This document shows, one piece after another, positions 41,998 through 53,100 of a stretch of DNA of 64,000 nt. The stretch comes from Schizophyllum amplum (lineage: Eukaryota > Basidiomycota > Agaricomycetes > Agaricales > Schizophyllaceae). A program made the position numbers and the translations under genes. Numbering within the stretch: the stretch's first letter is position 1; each line of letters opens with the position of its first letter. The notes beneath the pieces are model-generated. The model searched no databases. It saw only the letters and a program-made list of their open reading frames with translations, and was not told the origin of the DNA. The DNA is taken from contig VDMD01000006.1 in assembly GCA_007026445.1 (NCBI GenBank), positions 1,225,738-1,289,737 on the forward strand, written 5' to 3'.

Positions 41998-44900
41998 CGC
42001 ACAACTAATACGCCGACGATTGCTTTGTAGGACTCATTCATGTACCACGCGGCGGCTAGATACATGATATATGATTATATGCTGGTACCTTCGAACGTCA
42101 GAGCGAACCCAGGTCCCAGACTAACGGCGGTGCCGCCGAAGGCATGATACGTGTAGTACGAACCTGATATGACGGAATTTAGAAGAGGTCAACGCCAACG
42201 CGGGAGGCAGTTTGACAACCATAGGTAACCGGATATAAATCATGAGACTGAGAGACAGTCGCAAAAGAGGCACCACGCACCGAAAGGTTCATGGTGTGCT
42301 GCTTCATGATTGGTCGCGTCCTTGCTAACTGGTCCATAGCTCTGTTCAACTCGTGCCTCCACCGCCAATTCCTACAAGGTTGTGCGCTAGGTCTCCCTTG
42401 CGGGTACATTTAGCTCGACTCATTTGCGTTCGGACGCCCGACTCGCTGGTTTACCGGTCAATTTGTCGTGTTCGCCTCACCTTGCGTTCGATAACTTCAA
42501 TGCGGCGACTCGAGTGCAGCAGTAAAGTTGACCGAAGGTGTGCCGACGTAGCGACTGTAGGGTTACGGTGATCATGATGCCTCGGACAACAGCGATGCCA
42601 CATACCGGTATCTGTGAAGTCAGAAGGGGTGGAGCGAGGTGAGCTCAAGCCCTTCCGAACAGTACAAGATAAGTAGCGGTCAGATGATTTACCCGGGCAG
42701 GATGTCAGGAATCAGCGCCGCCGCCAGGAGCCATTGAAGACCGATCCCCCTGGCGAGAAACCTCGACAGAAAGGAAGTCCAAGATTTGGTATAACGTAAG
42801 CGAGGACAACCAGTGGTGCAGGCATGGTACGCACGAGCGACAGTACTTATATTGCAGTACAATGGGATGGGATCATGAATGGGACTGTACATACGCACGT
42901 GCTAAGCATCGTCCCTCTGCTTCCCAGGTAATCCTTCAGGCTCCTTCTGCTGGAAATCCTCAGCAAGGTGCAGCTCTCGGCAATTAGTAGGAAGCAGGGA
43001 GCTCAGTCGGAATGGATGACTAGACGTTCTTAGTAGTAGACGACAGCAACGTAATATACTTCCCTGCAAAGGTGGCCTCGCGAGGCCGCGGCACAGCGTA
43101 TATAATGGATCGTCGTTCAAGCAGATGGACGACCGCCAAAAACCGCTGCTGTCGAGACTTTATCTGTCTTCGCATCCCGAGAAGGTGCAGAAGGCGTGCT
43201 TGGGCCCGGAAGCAGGGGTGGATGAGCCTATGCTGTCGGCTTGGCGCTCGTCCGGGACACCGGTCCGATTTTCCGTCCTGTCGAAGATATCCGGCCACCG
43301 AATGAGGTTGACATTGTCGAAACTGAGGGCGCATACATGCGCGGGACATGATAAGTCTAGTTGAAGGGATACCGGACGTACATAATGCCGGTAAAATGAC
43401 GGCGAAAGACCCAATATTCACGGCTGAGGATGAGCTTCTTCCGGCACGGGGGATATTGACGACGTTGACGATTGCGCGAGATGAGATGTACGTTGCCGCC
43501 GGACTTCGTTCGAGATGATGGAGGGTATTAACTGCAGAGAAATAGCGTCAGAAAGTAGAGCATAGGGAAATATCCTGATACGCACAGCGAGAAAACTCAA
43601 GATTCGCTCCCATTCCGATCGCCTACACTCGCTCGTGCACTTCCTCGCAGCTCTGTGACGCGGTCAGAGGTGGACCAGGCATAAGAAAGACGTCACATAC
43701 CTACATATGCGTATGTGTGTCGAAACAAGGCCGCGTATAGTGATCGACGAAGGTTCGCCTCGCACTTGAGATGGCGCTCAGAGTTCCTGGCGAGTACCGA
43801 GCGAGGAGTCTACCAAGGAGCGGGAACGGCCGTAGGACCGCGGGCAAGGTGGACGCAAGGAGGTACTGACGTCGCGGGGCAGCGTAGTAAGGATAACCGA
43901 TGGTGGGTGCTTCATTTTCTGATCCACTGTAGGACTCCTGCTTCGCGTGGGCGCCCACTGTCCGCGAGAAACCACGAACATGGGCACGGTGGAGTTCATT
44001 GAGCGAATCGTGAGCCGGGCAAGGCGATGCCGATGCATAAGTAGTGGCCTCCGTCTCCAACCTGGTGTGTCGAAGGTCCACGAATGTTCATCCGTTGATG
44101 GCTAGTGTAGACCATCCGGGGAGGCCACCATGCCGTCTGCTCTCGTGGAGATGATAGTAGTTCATTGTGTAGGATCTGGACAGAAGATGGATGGGACGAG
44201 ATGCTCTTCACAGAACGCTGCGCTCTTGTAAGAAGGCAATGATAACTTCAACAGCGACATGGACACGCACCTCTACTAATGCCACGCGGTTATTCGACGC
44301 ATAGAACGCTCGTTGGCTTTTGTGTGAAGGTAACGACTTATTCGGGTGTCTTCATCGAGGGCTGCGAGCGTGAAGGGTGCAGCTAGTTCACTGCCTTCCG
44401 ATGACCTGCGTATATGCGCTCAGAGGAGGCGACCGGACGCGATGGAGGAGACTGAAGTCGCAAGTGTCAGGCGGGAAGGACGAACAGGCGAGAGATGATC
44501 GGAGAGAAGAACAAGGACGAGGAGGCAAAGCGGCCGGATCGCGCCTTGTTCTCGCCCATCATGATCATATGGCAACTATACTGTGCAATAAATCAGCCGG
44601 GACATTGTCGTTGAAGGTGGTACACTTACAAAAGCCCCTGAATGGTACATTCAAGGCCAGAAGACGCTTGAACGGGCGCTTCACATGAATGAGGCCTCCA
44701 GCGGTCCATTAATTTTCTCATCGAGACACTTGTGGATGTCGACGGCTCGAAGCGTAAGCCGGACGGTACGCTGCATTGGGCGTCTCCGTCCGGTGCATAA
44801 TAAAGCAGCGCAGTACAGTGCAATTGTACACTTGTATGGTTACTACGTTCGTGAGAATTCCACTCGCGGTGGACAGATTCGTTGGACGCGTTCAGCGAGT

Positions 44901-45094
44901 CGCTCTCACGAGTGACTCCGAGTGAGCCACGGTGGTATATTTGTTTCAATGGGCACTTCAAAGAGCGACTTCATGGGTCTTTCGAAGGGTGTATCATACA
45001 AAAGTTTCCTGAAGAGGTTCGGTCCCAAAACAACATGAACGCCGGTGAATGCGGCCGGCGATTGCCGAATGGACGGCTCGTTGCCTGAGTACTT
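41998..45094. other. Gene-poor tract of ~3.1 kb
   Basis: Between the NRPS-like gene and the hAT element. Minus-strand open pieces at 43414-43160 (including LSFDNVNLIRWPDIFDRTEN) and at 44081-43701 could be decayed or unrecognised genes; I could not connect them by splicing to any family. No large repeats noticed. Confidence 0.35.
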
Positions 45095-45426
45095 GAGTGC
45101 TTTAAGGACGGCCACGGGCCAAACAGTTGGGCATCGGGCTGTATTCTCACGGGCGATTTGATTTCTTTTCGCCCGCGGGCAGCTGCCCGACGGACTGAGC
45201 CGAGATGCCGGCCCGCGGGCGAACGGGCGCCTGCGGGCAGGCGTCACAGGCGGCGCCAGCGCTAGACAAGCCGTCTGTAGCCAGCGCGAAGTCTCTCGTC
45301 TGTTCAACTTCGTTGGGTTTGATGAAAAGGCATATTAATGCTAAGTGCTACCTACTGAATGTACCAATAATCAATATGAGGAAGTAAGAAGTATTAGGTA
45401 TTATACTCGAATATACAGTCTATGAT

Positions 45427-48400
45427 CTATACTGGATCGGGGCCGTCATCGTCGTCCTCGCTCTGCTCTCCCTTGTCTGTCGAGTGGGACATAGCTTTTT
45501 GTATGATAGAGGTAGCAGTACCTTGGTCAAAAAACGGGGCCTTACTCCACGACCCCACGGCCATAGCTGCCTTGAAAGAGTCATGCGACATTTGGTGCTG
45601 CATGAAGTTGACCTGACGGCGACCCTCAGAGAATGCGCGTTCTGCATCGACAGATGTGGCTGCAATGCGCATGAGCAAGCTTGCCTCGAACCCGATAGTA
45701 CACTTACCAGGTGCGGAGCAGTAGTCTAATGCAAAGCGTGCCAGCGCAGGCTCGCTGTCATGCTTTGCATGCCAATACCCGAGGACTCCGACGTTCCCCA
45801 AAGGATCGTACACAGCACGCGGGATGACCGGCTGATCAAGGTATGCCGAGAGAGCGTCGGTGGCGGGTGGCAGTACAGCTGCCTCTTGCATCTGACTCCG
45901 CTGTCGTGCTAACCATACGTTGCCGCTACGTGCACGCTGCATGCAAGTCAATAATGAACACGATAGTGTTCTAGATAAACTCACCGGTTGAGCATTGGAA
46001 GTCGCGAGCGGTGACGGAGCACTAGTGGAATGCGCGGCAGAGGGCGGTGGCGACTTCGGCTTGTAGCTTGCCTCCCAGCGAGCCACGACACGTTCACGGA
46101 TGGCGTCAATATCAGCGGCGGAGTAATTACGAGTCTTGAACCATTGCAGTTTGCGGTCGGGACTCAGAACTATTTAGCATCAATCAGTAAGTATATAGGA
46201 ACTCGAAACAATCAAGACAAGTTTGACGTACCAATGGCGATCTGATAGACCTCGCACTGCTTCAAAAGCTCCATGTACTTGGTTCCCACAAGGAAGCCAG
46301 CATGCGCAGCGACGCGGGTGACAGGTGACAGCGGTGGGAAGCTGTTGGTGGTATCCCGGGCCAGCTTCAGCGCGCCGATGACGTCCTCGAGTCGCTCGAG
46401 AACCTCCATCACCAGTGGTGTCTCTTTCCTCGAGAAGTATTCCGTGATAGGCACAAATATCTAGAGGATGTCAGCGTAACTTCAAGCAATGTTAGTGATG
46501 ACGTACCCCCAACACATCACATAGCTCGCCCGCGAGACGCCATTGTGGTTCGGTTAAGCGGTATGCACCAAGACTCATAGAAAACTCGCTTGTGAGCTTC
46601 TCCACTGCAACTCTCAACTCCAGATGGTCGTCCAAACAGGCATATTCGCTGTTCCAGCGCGTCTTTACTAGTCGAGTAAGTGCCTTGCGGTCAGAGGGCA
46701 GTCCTGGGGTAGAGGCAACGATCCTCTCGAAGGCTGGCTTGAGGACAGATGATGAGTCGTGTACACGACGCGCAAGGCCCGAGACCTGCAATCATTCAGA
46801 TGATGTATGAGACGACGAGAATTGAGCCGGCGTACCTTTGGCATGACACCGAGAGCCTGTTTCTCCTGAGAAGCGCTGAATGTAACGCCCTTCGCACACA
46901 TTTCACGTATCGCCTGGTCGCGGACTGTGTTTGTTTGGTGCGCGTCATCCTCTAGTCGTGCTGCCGGTACAGAGGCGGCCTCCTCGGCTGCATCGGCGGC
47001 CATGGCATCAGCGAGCTCGTCCTCCTCCGGGGTCGCAGCGTGCTCGAGCTGCTCCTCCTCCTCCTGCTCCGGTGTTAGAGGCACCGCGTTGGCGCCTCTG
47101 ACGCGCTTCTTGCGCTTGTATTGCTTATAGAAGAAGCTGAGAACCGCCTGCATGCTCTTGTTAACTAAATCATACTGATAAACTCGACGTGCTTACCTTG
47201 GCAATGAGATTCACGATGTGCAGGAGGCAACGCAGGCGCCAGAGCATGCCGGCGAAGTGCGGCGCAAGCCGTGGGAGGCTCACAGCGGTCGTGTCGCAAT
47301 TCGACGCGTTGTCCATGGCGAGAAAAAGAAACTAGCGGAATTTAGCACAATATAAGAATAAGTGGTGGCGCACGAACCTGCCGAATGATCCCCCAGCGCG
47401 TCAGGCAGTTGAAGAGCTCTTCGGCCAGATATTGACCAGTGTGATTGCTCGTCAATCTGTCCTTCTAGTCAGTTCGTGATTCAAGTTTGCAAATCACGAC
47501 GTACTTGATGAATTCGAGTACACATCGGTGTATTCGACCGTCTGCGTGCCACTGGATTATGACTCCGAACTCGCTCGTGGCGAGCGGGCTTGACCAGCCG
47601 TCAACTTGGATATGGAAGGAGGGTATCTTGGTCTGTCCAAATGCGTCAGTCAGAGGCATATTCGAGCTAGAAAATGTGGCATATACCTTGATATATTCCT
47701 GGAAAGATATGGCGAGGCCCTCGTACAGACGCTTGACGTCGCGCGAAACGGTTTTTGGGGATGGGATCTTCACGCCAGGCCTCAGAAGTTGCACTTCTTG
47801 AATGTAGAACGGGTCTCGAACGAGCTCGAATGCGCGATGGCTTGAGGCGCAACGAAGGGCGATGAGTGTGCGATGTGCCGCATATGAGTAGGGCGGAGCG
47901 TCGTCGGTGAGAGGCAGGACGCCGCGGCGCTTGTCGCATTCTCGGTTCGTTCGGAGCAGCTGGTTGGTGCCGTCGGGTGTCTTCAGGCGCTCGCGCTCTT
48001 GCACGTCGTGCCCGGGATCATGAAAACGGCAAGCAAACTTGAGGACGATGAGTTGTTCGATAGGGCGTCGTTCAAGCGAGACATTGTAGTGTTCATATGC
48101 CTCCGAGCGCCATCTTCCCCTGACAGCATCTAATGGGGAGGAAAGCGTCAGCAAAGGATGAGAGCAGTTGTCAATGGCACGCACTGAGGATCTCTTCATC
48201 AGTCATTCCCGACTTAAGCAGATCTGCATCAGTCATCTTGTGGACTCCCAGCCCTGCAAGGGAGCGCTTGCGCGATGGTCCATCGAGCTGTACGGGACCC
48301 TGAGGGTGTGGGTGCGCGTTCGTGGTCGCGGCAGTGGTTGGCGCGACGTTCTCGGCACCCGTCGGTGCAGGGATTTGAGTGGAGCTGGGTGTCGCGTTGT

Positions 48401-48638
48401 AGGGGTGGACACCATGGTAAATTGCGGTTTGTTGAGGGTGGGAGACGGCGGGGTGAGCGTAGGGACCGTAATTGTTAGCGTTGACGAAGGAGGTGGTGGA
48501 AGGCAAAAGAGGCGATGGACCGGCAGCGGGGCGTGACGACGAGGGCACGGGATAGCTTTGTGACGTCGGCCAAGTTGTAGCGCGGCCGAGCTCGCGTTGA
48601 GGAGTGTAAGGAACGTTGGGATTATTGTGATGATCCAT
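45427..48638 (-). CDS. hAT-family transposase, 904 residues, 11 exons
   Basis: RNase H-fold transposase that excises and reinserts the surrounding element. Exons: 48638..48185, 48129..47687, 47632..47505, 47456..47378, 47331..47197, 47156..46836, 46785..46507, 46460..46232, 46169..45985, 45936..45708, 45659..45427; all phases close. The N-terminus is Pro/Ser/Thr-rich, then a BED-like region (GRWRSEAYEHY, TNQLLRTNRECDKRRG) and TVSRDVKRLYEG. Catalytic-core landmarks: QVDGWSSP (first Asp), AMDNASNCDTT (second Asp), CLLHIVNLIAK, RLVKTRWNSEY. The C-terminal hAT dimerisation domain spans YLDQPVIP to SAPATSVDAERAFS. The last intron (48 nt, in frame) was removed because it interrupts SAP|ATSV, a contiguous motif in this family. 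No disabling mutation is seen. Confidence 0.9.
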
Positions 48639-48890
48639 AGCATAGGTCTACATGGGGTCACGAAGGGGGAGAGCGAGCACTCGAGAGGGGGGAGGTGAAT
48701 GAAAAGACGGGGACATGGGCACCCGTGTTTTATAGACATCCTGGTGGACACCATCGTTATATAGCGGCCCCGTTCTTATATACTGCCCAGACGCGTCAAT
48801 AACAGTCAACAAAACATTGTTGAATCATCAACAAAGACGGATGAACTCGCAGTATTTAAGGGGGAGGACCGCGCCTGTTCCTGCTCGATC
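48639..48890. promoter_or_regulatory. Divergent promoter inside the hAT element
   Basis: A 252-bp gap between the divergent start codons of the transposase and the passenger gene. The minus strand has TATAAAA at 48728-48734 (~90 bp from its ATG); the plus strand has CTTATATAC near 48775 and TATTTAAG near 48853. Both genes could be co-regulated from here. Confidence 0.55.
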
Positions 48891-49467
48891 ATGTCCGATC
48901 TTCCCCTGTCGGGGCCACCGCGCCGTCCGACGCCTGCCAACATTCTACACAAGCGCCTTGCAGTTGCTGGACTCAAGTAAGTTACGACCACATGTCGAGG
49001 CATACTCACTCACTGCGTATAGTGACAAGATGGTCGAGCCACCGGCGTGCCACTGCGAAGGCTGCGCGCATCAGCTGAAGGAGATCGACGACAGGCTCCG
49101 CGCCCTAACCAGACGAGTCCTCACTTGGTCAAGTGTGGCAGAGTGGAACACCACCATGCAGCATCTTATTCGACTTGGGCGCTGGAGACCGTCCGAACCA
49201 GCGAGTCAGGGGATCGATGATCTGTCGTGGGTCTCGGATAGCCTGCTCGAAGAGCTCGATGGTATTTGGGACAATTACCGTACGACGGGGGTTCTAGGAA
49301 TGAGCCTGGAGGAGCTGCTGACTCCGAGGACGGTCCCGGGGAGGATTACGCGCACACCGGAGCCCAAGCGAAAGCTGGAGGTTCGCAGTACGTTCAGTTG
49401 GGAAGATGCTGAGTTCGCGCAGGGACATCATCGCGCAGAGAAGCGCCCAAAGTTATTACTTGATTGA
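48891..49467 (+). CDS. hAT passenger protein, 176 residues, unknown function
   Basis: Not recognised. Exons 48891..48976 and 49023..49467 with a 46-nt GT-AG intron. The start is MSDLPLSGPPRRPTPANILH. There is a short Cys/His cluster (PACHCEGCAH) just before a charged helical stretch (QLKEIDDRLRALTRRVL) that may form a coiled coil, then LSWVSDSLLEELDGIWDNY. The C-terminus is basic (TRTPEPKRKLEV, AEKRPKLLLD) and resembles nuclear-localisation signals. It lies entirely between the hAT TIRs and shares a promoter region with the transposase. It could be an accessory DNA-binding or regulatory factor of the element, or a captured host gene; the sequence alone does not decide. Confidence 0.65.
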
Positions 49468-49519
49468 GCTATCAGATCATGCCAAGTACATACATAAGTA
49501 CAATGGGTGGGACGGCTAC

Positions 49520-50410
49520 TAAGATAGGCGACATCCGCATCCATCCAATCACGTGAATAAGCACGTCACGTGACATAACGCGGCAAAATTGCAGTTCGAA
49601 CATCGACCGGCTTGTGGAGGGCGGCACGGCGCCGGCTGACCCTGGCTGGGGGTGAGACCTTCATGAGGGTACTGTACAGATACGTTAAATATCCCAGGTG
49701 GCTTGTTCTGATTAAGTACAGCCTCACGAGGGCTTGATGAACTTGCACTAAACCATCAGAAATACTTGCACACTGCCTTCATCAGTGTAATGAAATGAAA
49801 TAGTCTGTATTCCATTTTGAATCCATTGGTCCTCTATATCATGAATGCAATTGAAAGGACTTCGATGCTGTCCAAAACACTGGCCCTTTCTGACATGCCA
49901 CGTCAGCTGCCCTTCTGCCATGACGGGGTGCCACGGGTATACAAACACGGGTGGCAGCGGTTGTACCTCATATAATTTCCTGGTAGCCAGTTAACAGTGC
50001 TGGCCGGCCTCTGATAGGCGAGTGGCTGCCCAAACGCTGTTTGCAGACGCACGGAACGTGGCCGACGGATGTTACCGAGGCTGGCCACGTAGGCTCGGCT
50101 ACGAGGCCGGCGTCACGTGATTACGCGGACCGCCCGGGCCGGTGTGGCAAAACTCCTCTTCGCGAAAATCTTTTGTGTCACCATCGCGCTCAGCGGTCGA
50201 TTGCGCATGTCTAGAAAAAAGCACCCTTTAGTTCATTTTTCTGACCATATTTTTCAAAATTAAAACCACAGTTCTCTAGCTTAAGGCCTTCTCTACAATA
50301 CTGTGGTCTCGAAAAAAGGTCCCTTGTGCGAGCGGGGGAGATGTAGGGCCGTCACGCTCGAGCCATCAGCGCATCACGTGACTCGATGGATGCGGATGTC
50401 GCCTATCTTA
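49520..50410. mobile_element. Nested TIR element of 891 bp inside the hAT transposon
   Basis: A 26-bp perfect inverted repeat (49520-49545, starting TAAGATAGGCGACATCCGCA; inverse at 50385-50410), extended on both sides by TCACGTGA. It begins 53 bp after the stop codon of the passenger gene. No coding capacity. Flanks GCTAC/GCTAT could be an imperfect 5-bp target duplication. Confidence 0.6.
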
Positions 50411-50644
50411 GCTATAGCGCATGCCGAGAAACAAGCGAGTCGCGTTCGACCACAACGCACATGCGTGAGCCTGAAGCTTGAGCGCGCCTGTGACACTCAG
50501 GCCCGTACTGCCCGATGATCGCCCGATCCAATGCCCGTCCGTTCGCCCGTGGGATACCTGCCCGTTTGGCCCGTGCCCGGCCGATCACAGTCGGGCGGCG
50601 GGCAGTCCGGGCGGATTTTGCCCGTGGCCCTCCTTAGAGTGCTT

Positions 50645-53100
50645 AAGTATCTCCTTGACCTCAGGCCTCATGGTCCACCTTCCCCAATATCCTCGATAGC
50701 TATGTCTTCGCTAAAATAGTCATGTGTATACTCTATGCTCCAAGCCATTATATGCCTGCTGTCTGTCTGTTATCACTAAGTAGAAGGACTGTTGGCCCTC
50801 CTTCCGATATACATGACTCAAACCCCTTCCCATACTAAATGCAAGTCAAGACTTGCAAGTCTAGATGGCCCATATCCGCTCAACTTACATGCAATGTCCC
50901 CATAGAGTGTCCATGGCAATGTCCCGCTCGCAAATGGGGCAGTGCCATCCGACGAAGGAGCCTCGTCAACCGAATGTACAATTGCAATGTACAGACAAGC
51001 GTCCCATCATGATTTATTGCACAGTATAGTAGCCATATGATCATCCCTCTCTCGGTCCTTACAAAGTCAATAGCTGTTGCGGCCCCTACAACTCCGTGCA
51101 TTAGCAGAACGCTAGCTGCCTTGCGATATACAGGCCTATAACGGCCTGACCTGCGCTGAGCCTTCTTCGTCGAGCACTGCTCCGGCTCGCACAAGTCGGC
51201 AACGTCTCTGCCAGGCCGTCGAGGCCATGTGGGAGGGGGGGGAAGGGGCATACGCAACCCGCCGCTTGCCCGGCGCTCCGCCGTCAGACACTCTACTAGT
51301 TCGGCCGTCTGCGCAGAAGACCGCAAAGCTCTTGACCTGCATAGACGGTGCAGTGCTCAGTCGTCCCTCTCGCTGGATCGTATTTACTTACACCCGCACA
51401 GACCTTATGCTGAACTTGCGCGCCACACGCCATCCTCAACATCCTCCGTCTAATTCGTGTACCCATTCGAGCCTGCGGTAGTTCGAGACGCTGTACACCC
51501 GCTCACCTTAAGTCAAGCCCATCGACGCCTACATCGCCAACCGGCGATGATCTCTTTTCGCTTCTTTCTCACCTAGTTCCTCAGCAACATCTACACACCA
51601 GCTCACTGTGGACGCTCCAGCACACGTCGGAATCGCGTTTGTCGCCCTGGTCCAGCCGATCTTCACCAGGCGACTAGGCCCGCAGCACTCGAGGCGACTC
51701 GGCGTCCACTAGATCACCGAGCGAGTCCACGCTTCTCGGCGGCAGTAATGTGTCCCACGCACTCTGGTTCGCAGACGCGCGGCTCGCTTCCTCAACGGAA
51801 GACATGGTTCCCTCGCGGGACCATACTTTTTTGCGCGAGTCCAAAGGCCGCCGCCTCCAGCTCCTCTACCATCAGCATGCCGCCCGCTCGCCATCGCACC
51901 ATGGACAAGCAGCTTCTCGGACTCAACGGCTTCGGTCGCACTCGACGACGGTCTCTCACGCTATACGCGCACTGCGTATGGCCGCGGCTGGAGTGAAGGG
52001 CGTACCGCTGATGCACTTCTTCTGAGATTGCTGCAATGTGAGGTACGCAATCCGCTCCATGCGCTGTATTCGCTTGCTGACTGGGCATCGTAGATTTACA
52101 CTCGTGTGCGGCCTGCATATCATCCGCAACATATCTCGAGAACGTTTGAGATATTCGGATCTCGCGCTCATAGGGGGACTTTCGACACCCTTCGGCGCCT
52201 CTCCCTGTATCAATCAGGCCCGGGCCCATCGACGACCTCCATTGTTGATCAAGCGCGATGTCCCTCAAGTCGGGACCTTTCATCGACTGAATCGACGTCA
52301 ACGTCCTGCGAACTCGTTCGTCGGTACTCATGAGCTTCGTTTGGGCCTGCAGTCTACGACGATCATCACAACATCCTGGAGCGGCGACCTCAATGTTATA
52401 CGAAGGCCGCCGCCCAGTTGGAGTTTGTGGCGTGAAGAACAGGCCGCGCGAATTCGCCATTGTACAGTCCGCACCTTTCCGGCAAGTCTTTCGTGTATGA
52501 CTCCTCTATCACGGTTTACCACACGCGCAGCCATCACGGACCCGCAGCGTCTAGCTCTCGCACTATGTACACGTGTCGCTTGAATTGCGGGCTGCTCTAA
52601 TGTATATAAGTACTGTGCTCCGTCGTACGAACTCGAATATGATTTGCCTCGCCGCGCTTTTGCCCAACACATATGAATTCGTCACCCTACCTAGACGCAT
52701 GTATATCAGCCCACGCCCACCATCTTATAGGTGGCGCATGGTTTTTGTTCGCGCGCCTTTCGCAGGGGCCCTTTCGACTGACATCGATTTCCGGCGCCGT
52801 CCTCGCCATGACCCATCAGTGATCACCTCTTTCGCTGAAACCATGACCACGACCTCCAGCACAAATGCCGCCTATACGAACCAGTCCACCATTGTTCGAC
52901 ATTCGTTGTAAATCACCTACAAGAGAAGCGGTCACACAGACTGAGAGCACGACTACGTGGTACGGTTCGCTACCGATCCAATCTCGAATCCATAAATCCT
53001 CAAAATCCTCTGGACAAATATGAGTTCCAGTCCCTTGACCGACGGATGGCTCGACGTACCTTCTGCTGCAATGCAGGCTCGCGTAAATTCAAGAGTATCC
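50645..53100. other. Unassigned, ~2.5 kb
   Basis: Open stretches at 51792-52460 (minus) and 52038-52583 (plus) overlap and show no family signal. Nothing else supported; probably the 3' flank of the WD40 gene plus non-coding DNA. Confidence 0.4.

Larger units (their letters stand above)
45103..50636. mobile_element. Apparently complete hAT transposon, 5.5 kb
   Basis: Ends: TAAGGACGGCCACGGGC (45103-45119) and the inverse of TAAGGAGGGCCACGGGC (50620-50636), a 17-bp TIR with one mismatch. Flanking 8-bp direct duplication GAGTGCTT at 45095-45102 and 50637-50644, perfect. Both subterminal regions (45103-45260 and 50500-50636) are packed with GCCCG/CGGGC motifs, probable transposase-binding sites. 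The interior encodes an open 904-residue transposase (minus) and a second divergent gene (plus), and holds a nested TIR element. The intact frame, TIRs and TSD suggest recent, possibly autonomous activity. Confidence 0.92.

Noticed and set aside
43160..43414. Gene exon with LSFDNVNLIRWPDIF
   Set aside because: Open but isolated; flanking frames and splice sites do not build a gene and I recognise no domain.
51792..52583. Overlapping ORFs of 180-220 codons on both strands
   Set aside because: No codon-level or domain support, mutual antisense, no splice structure.
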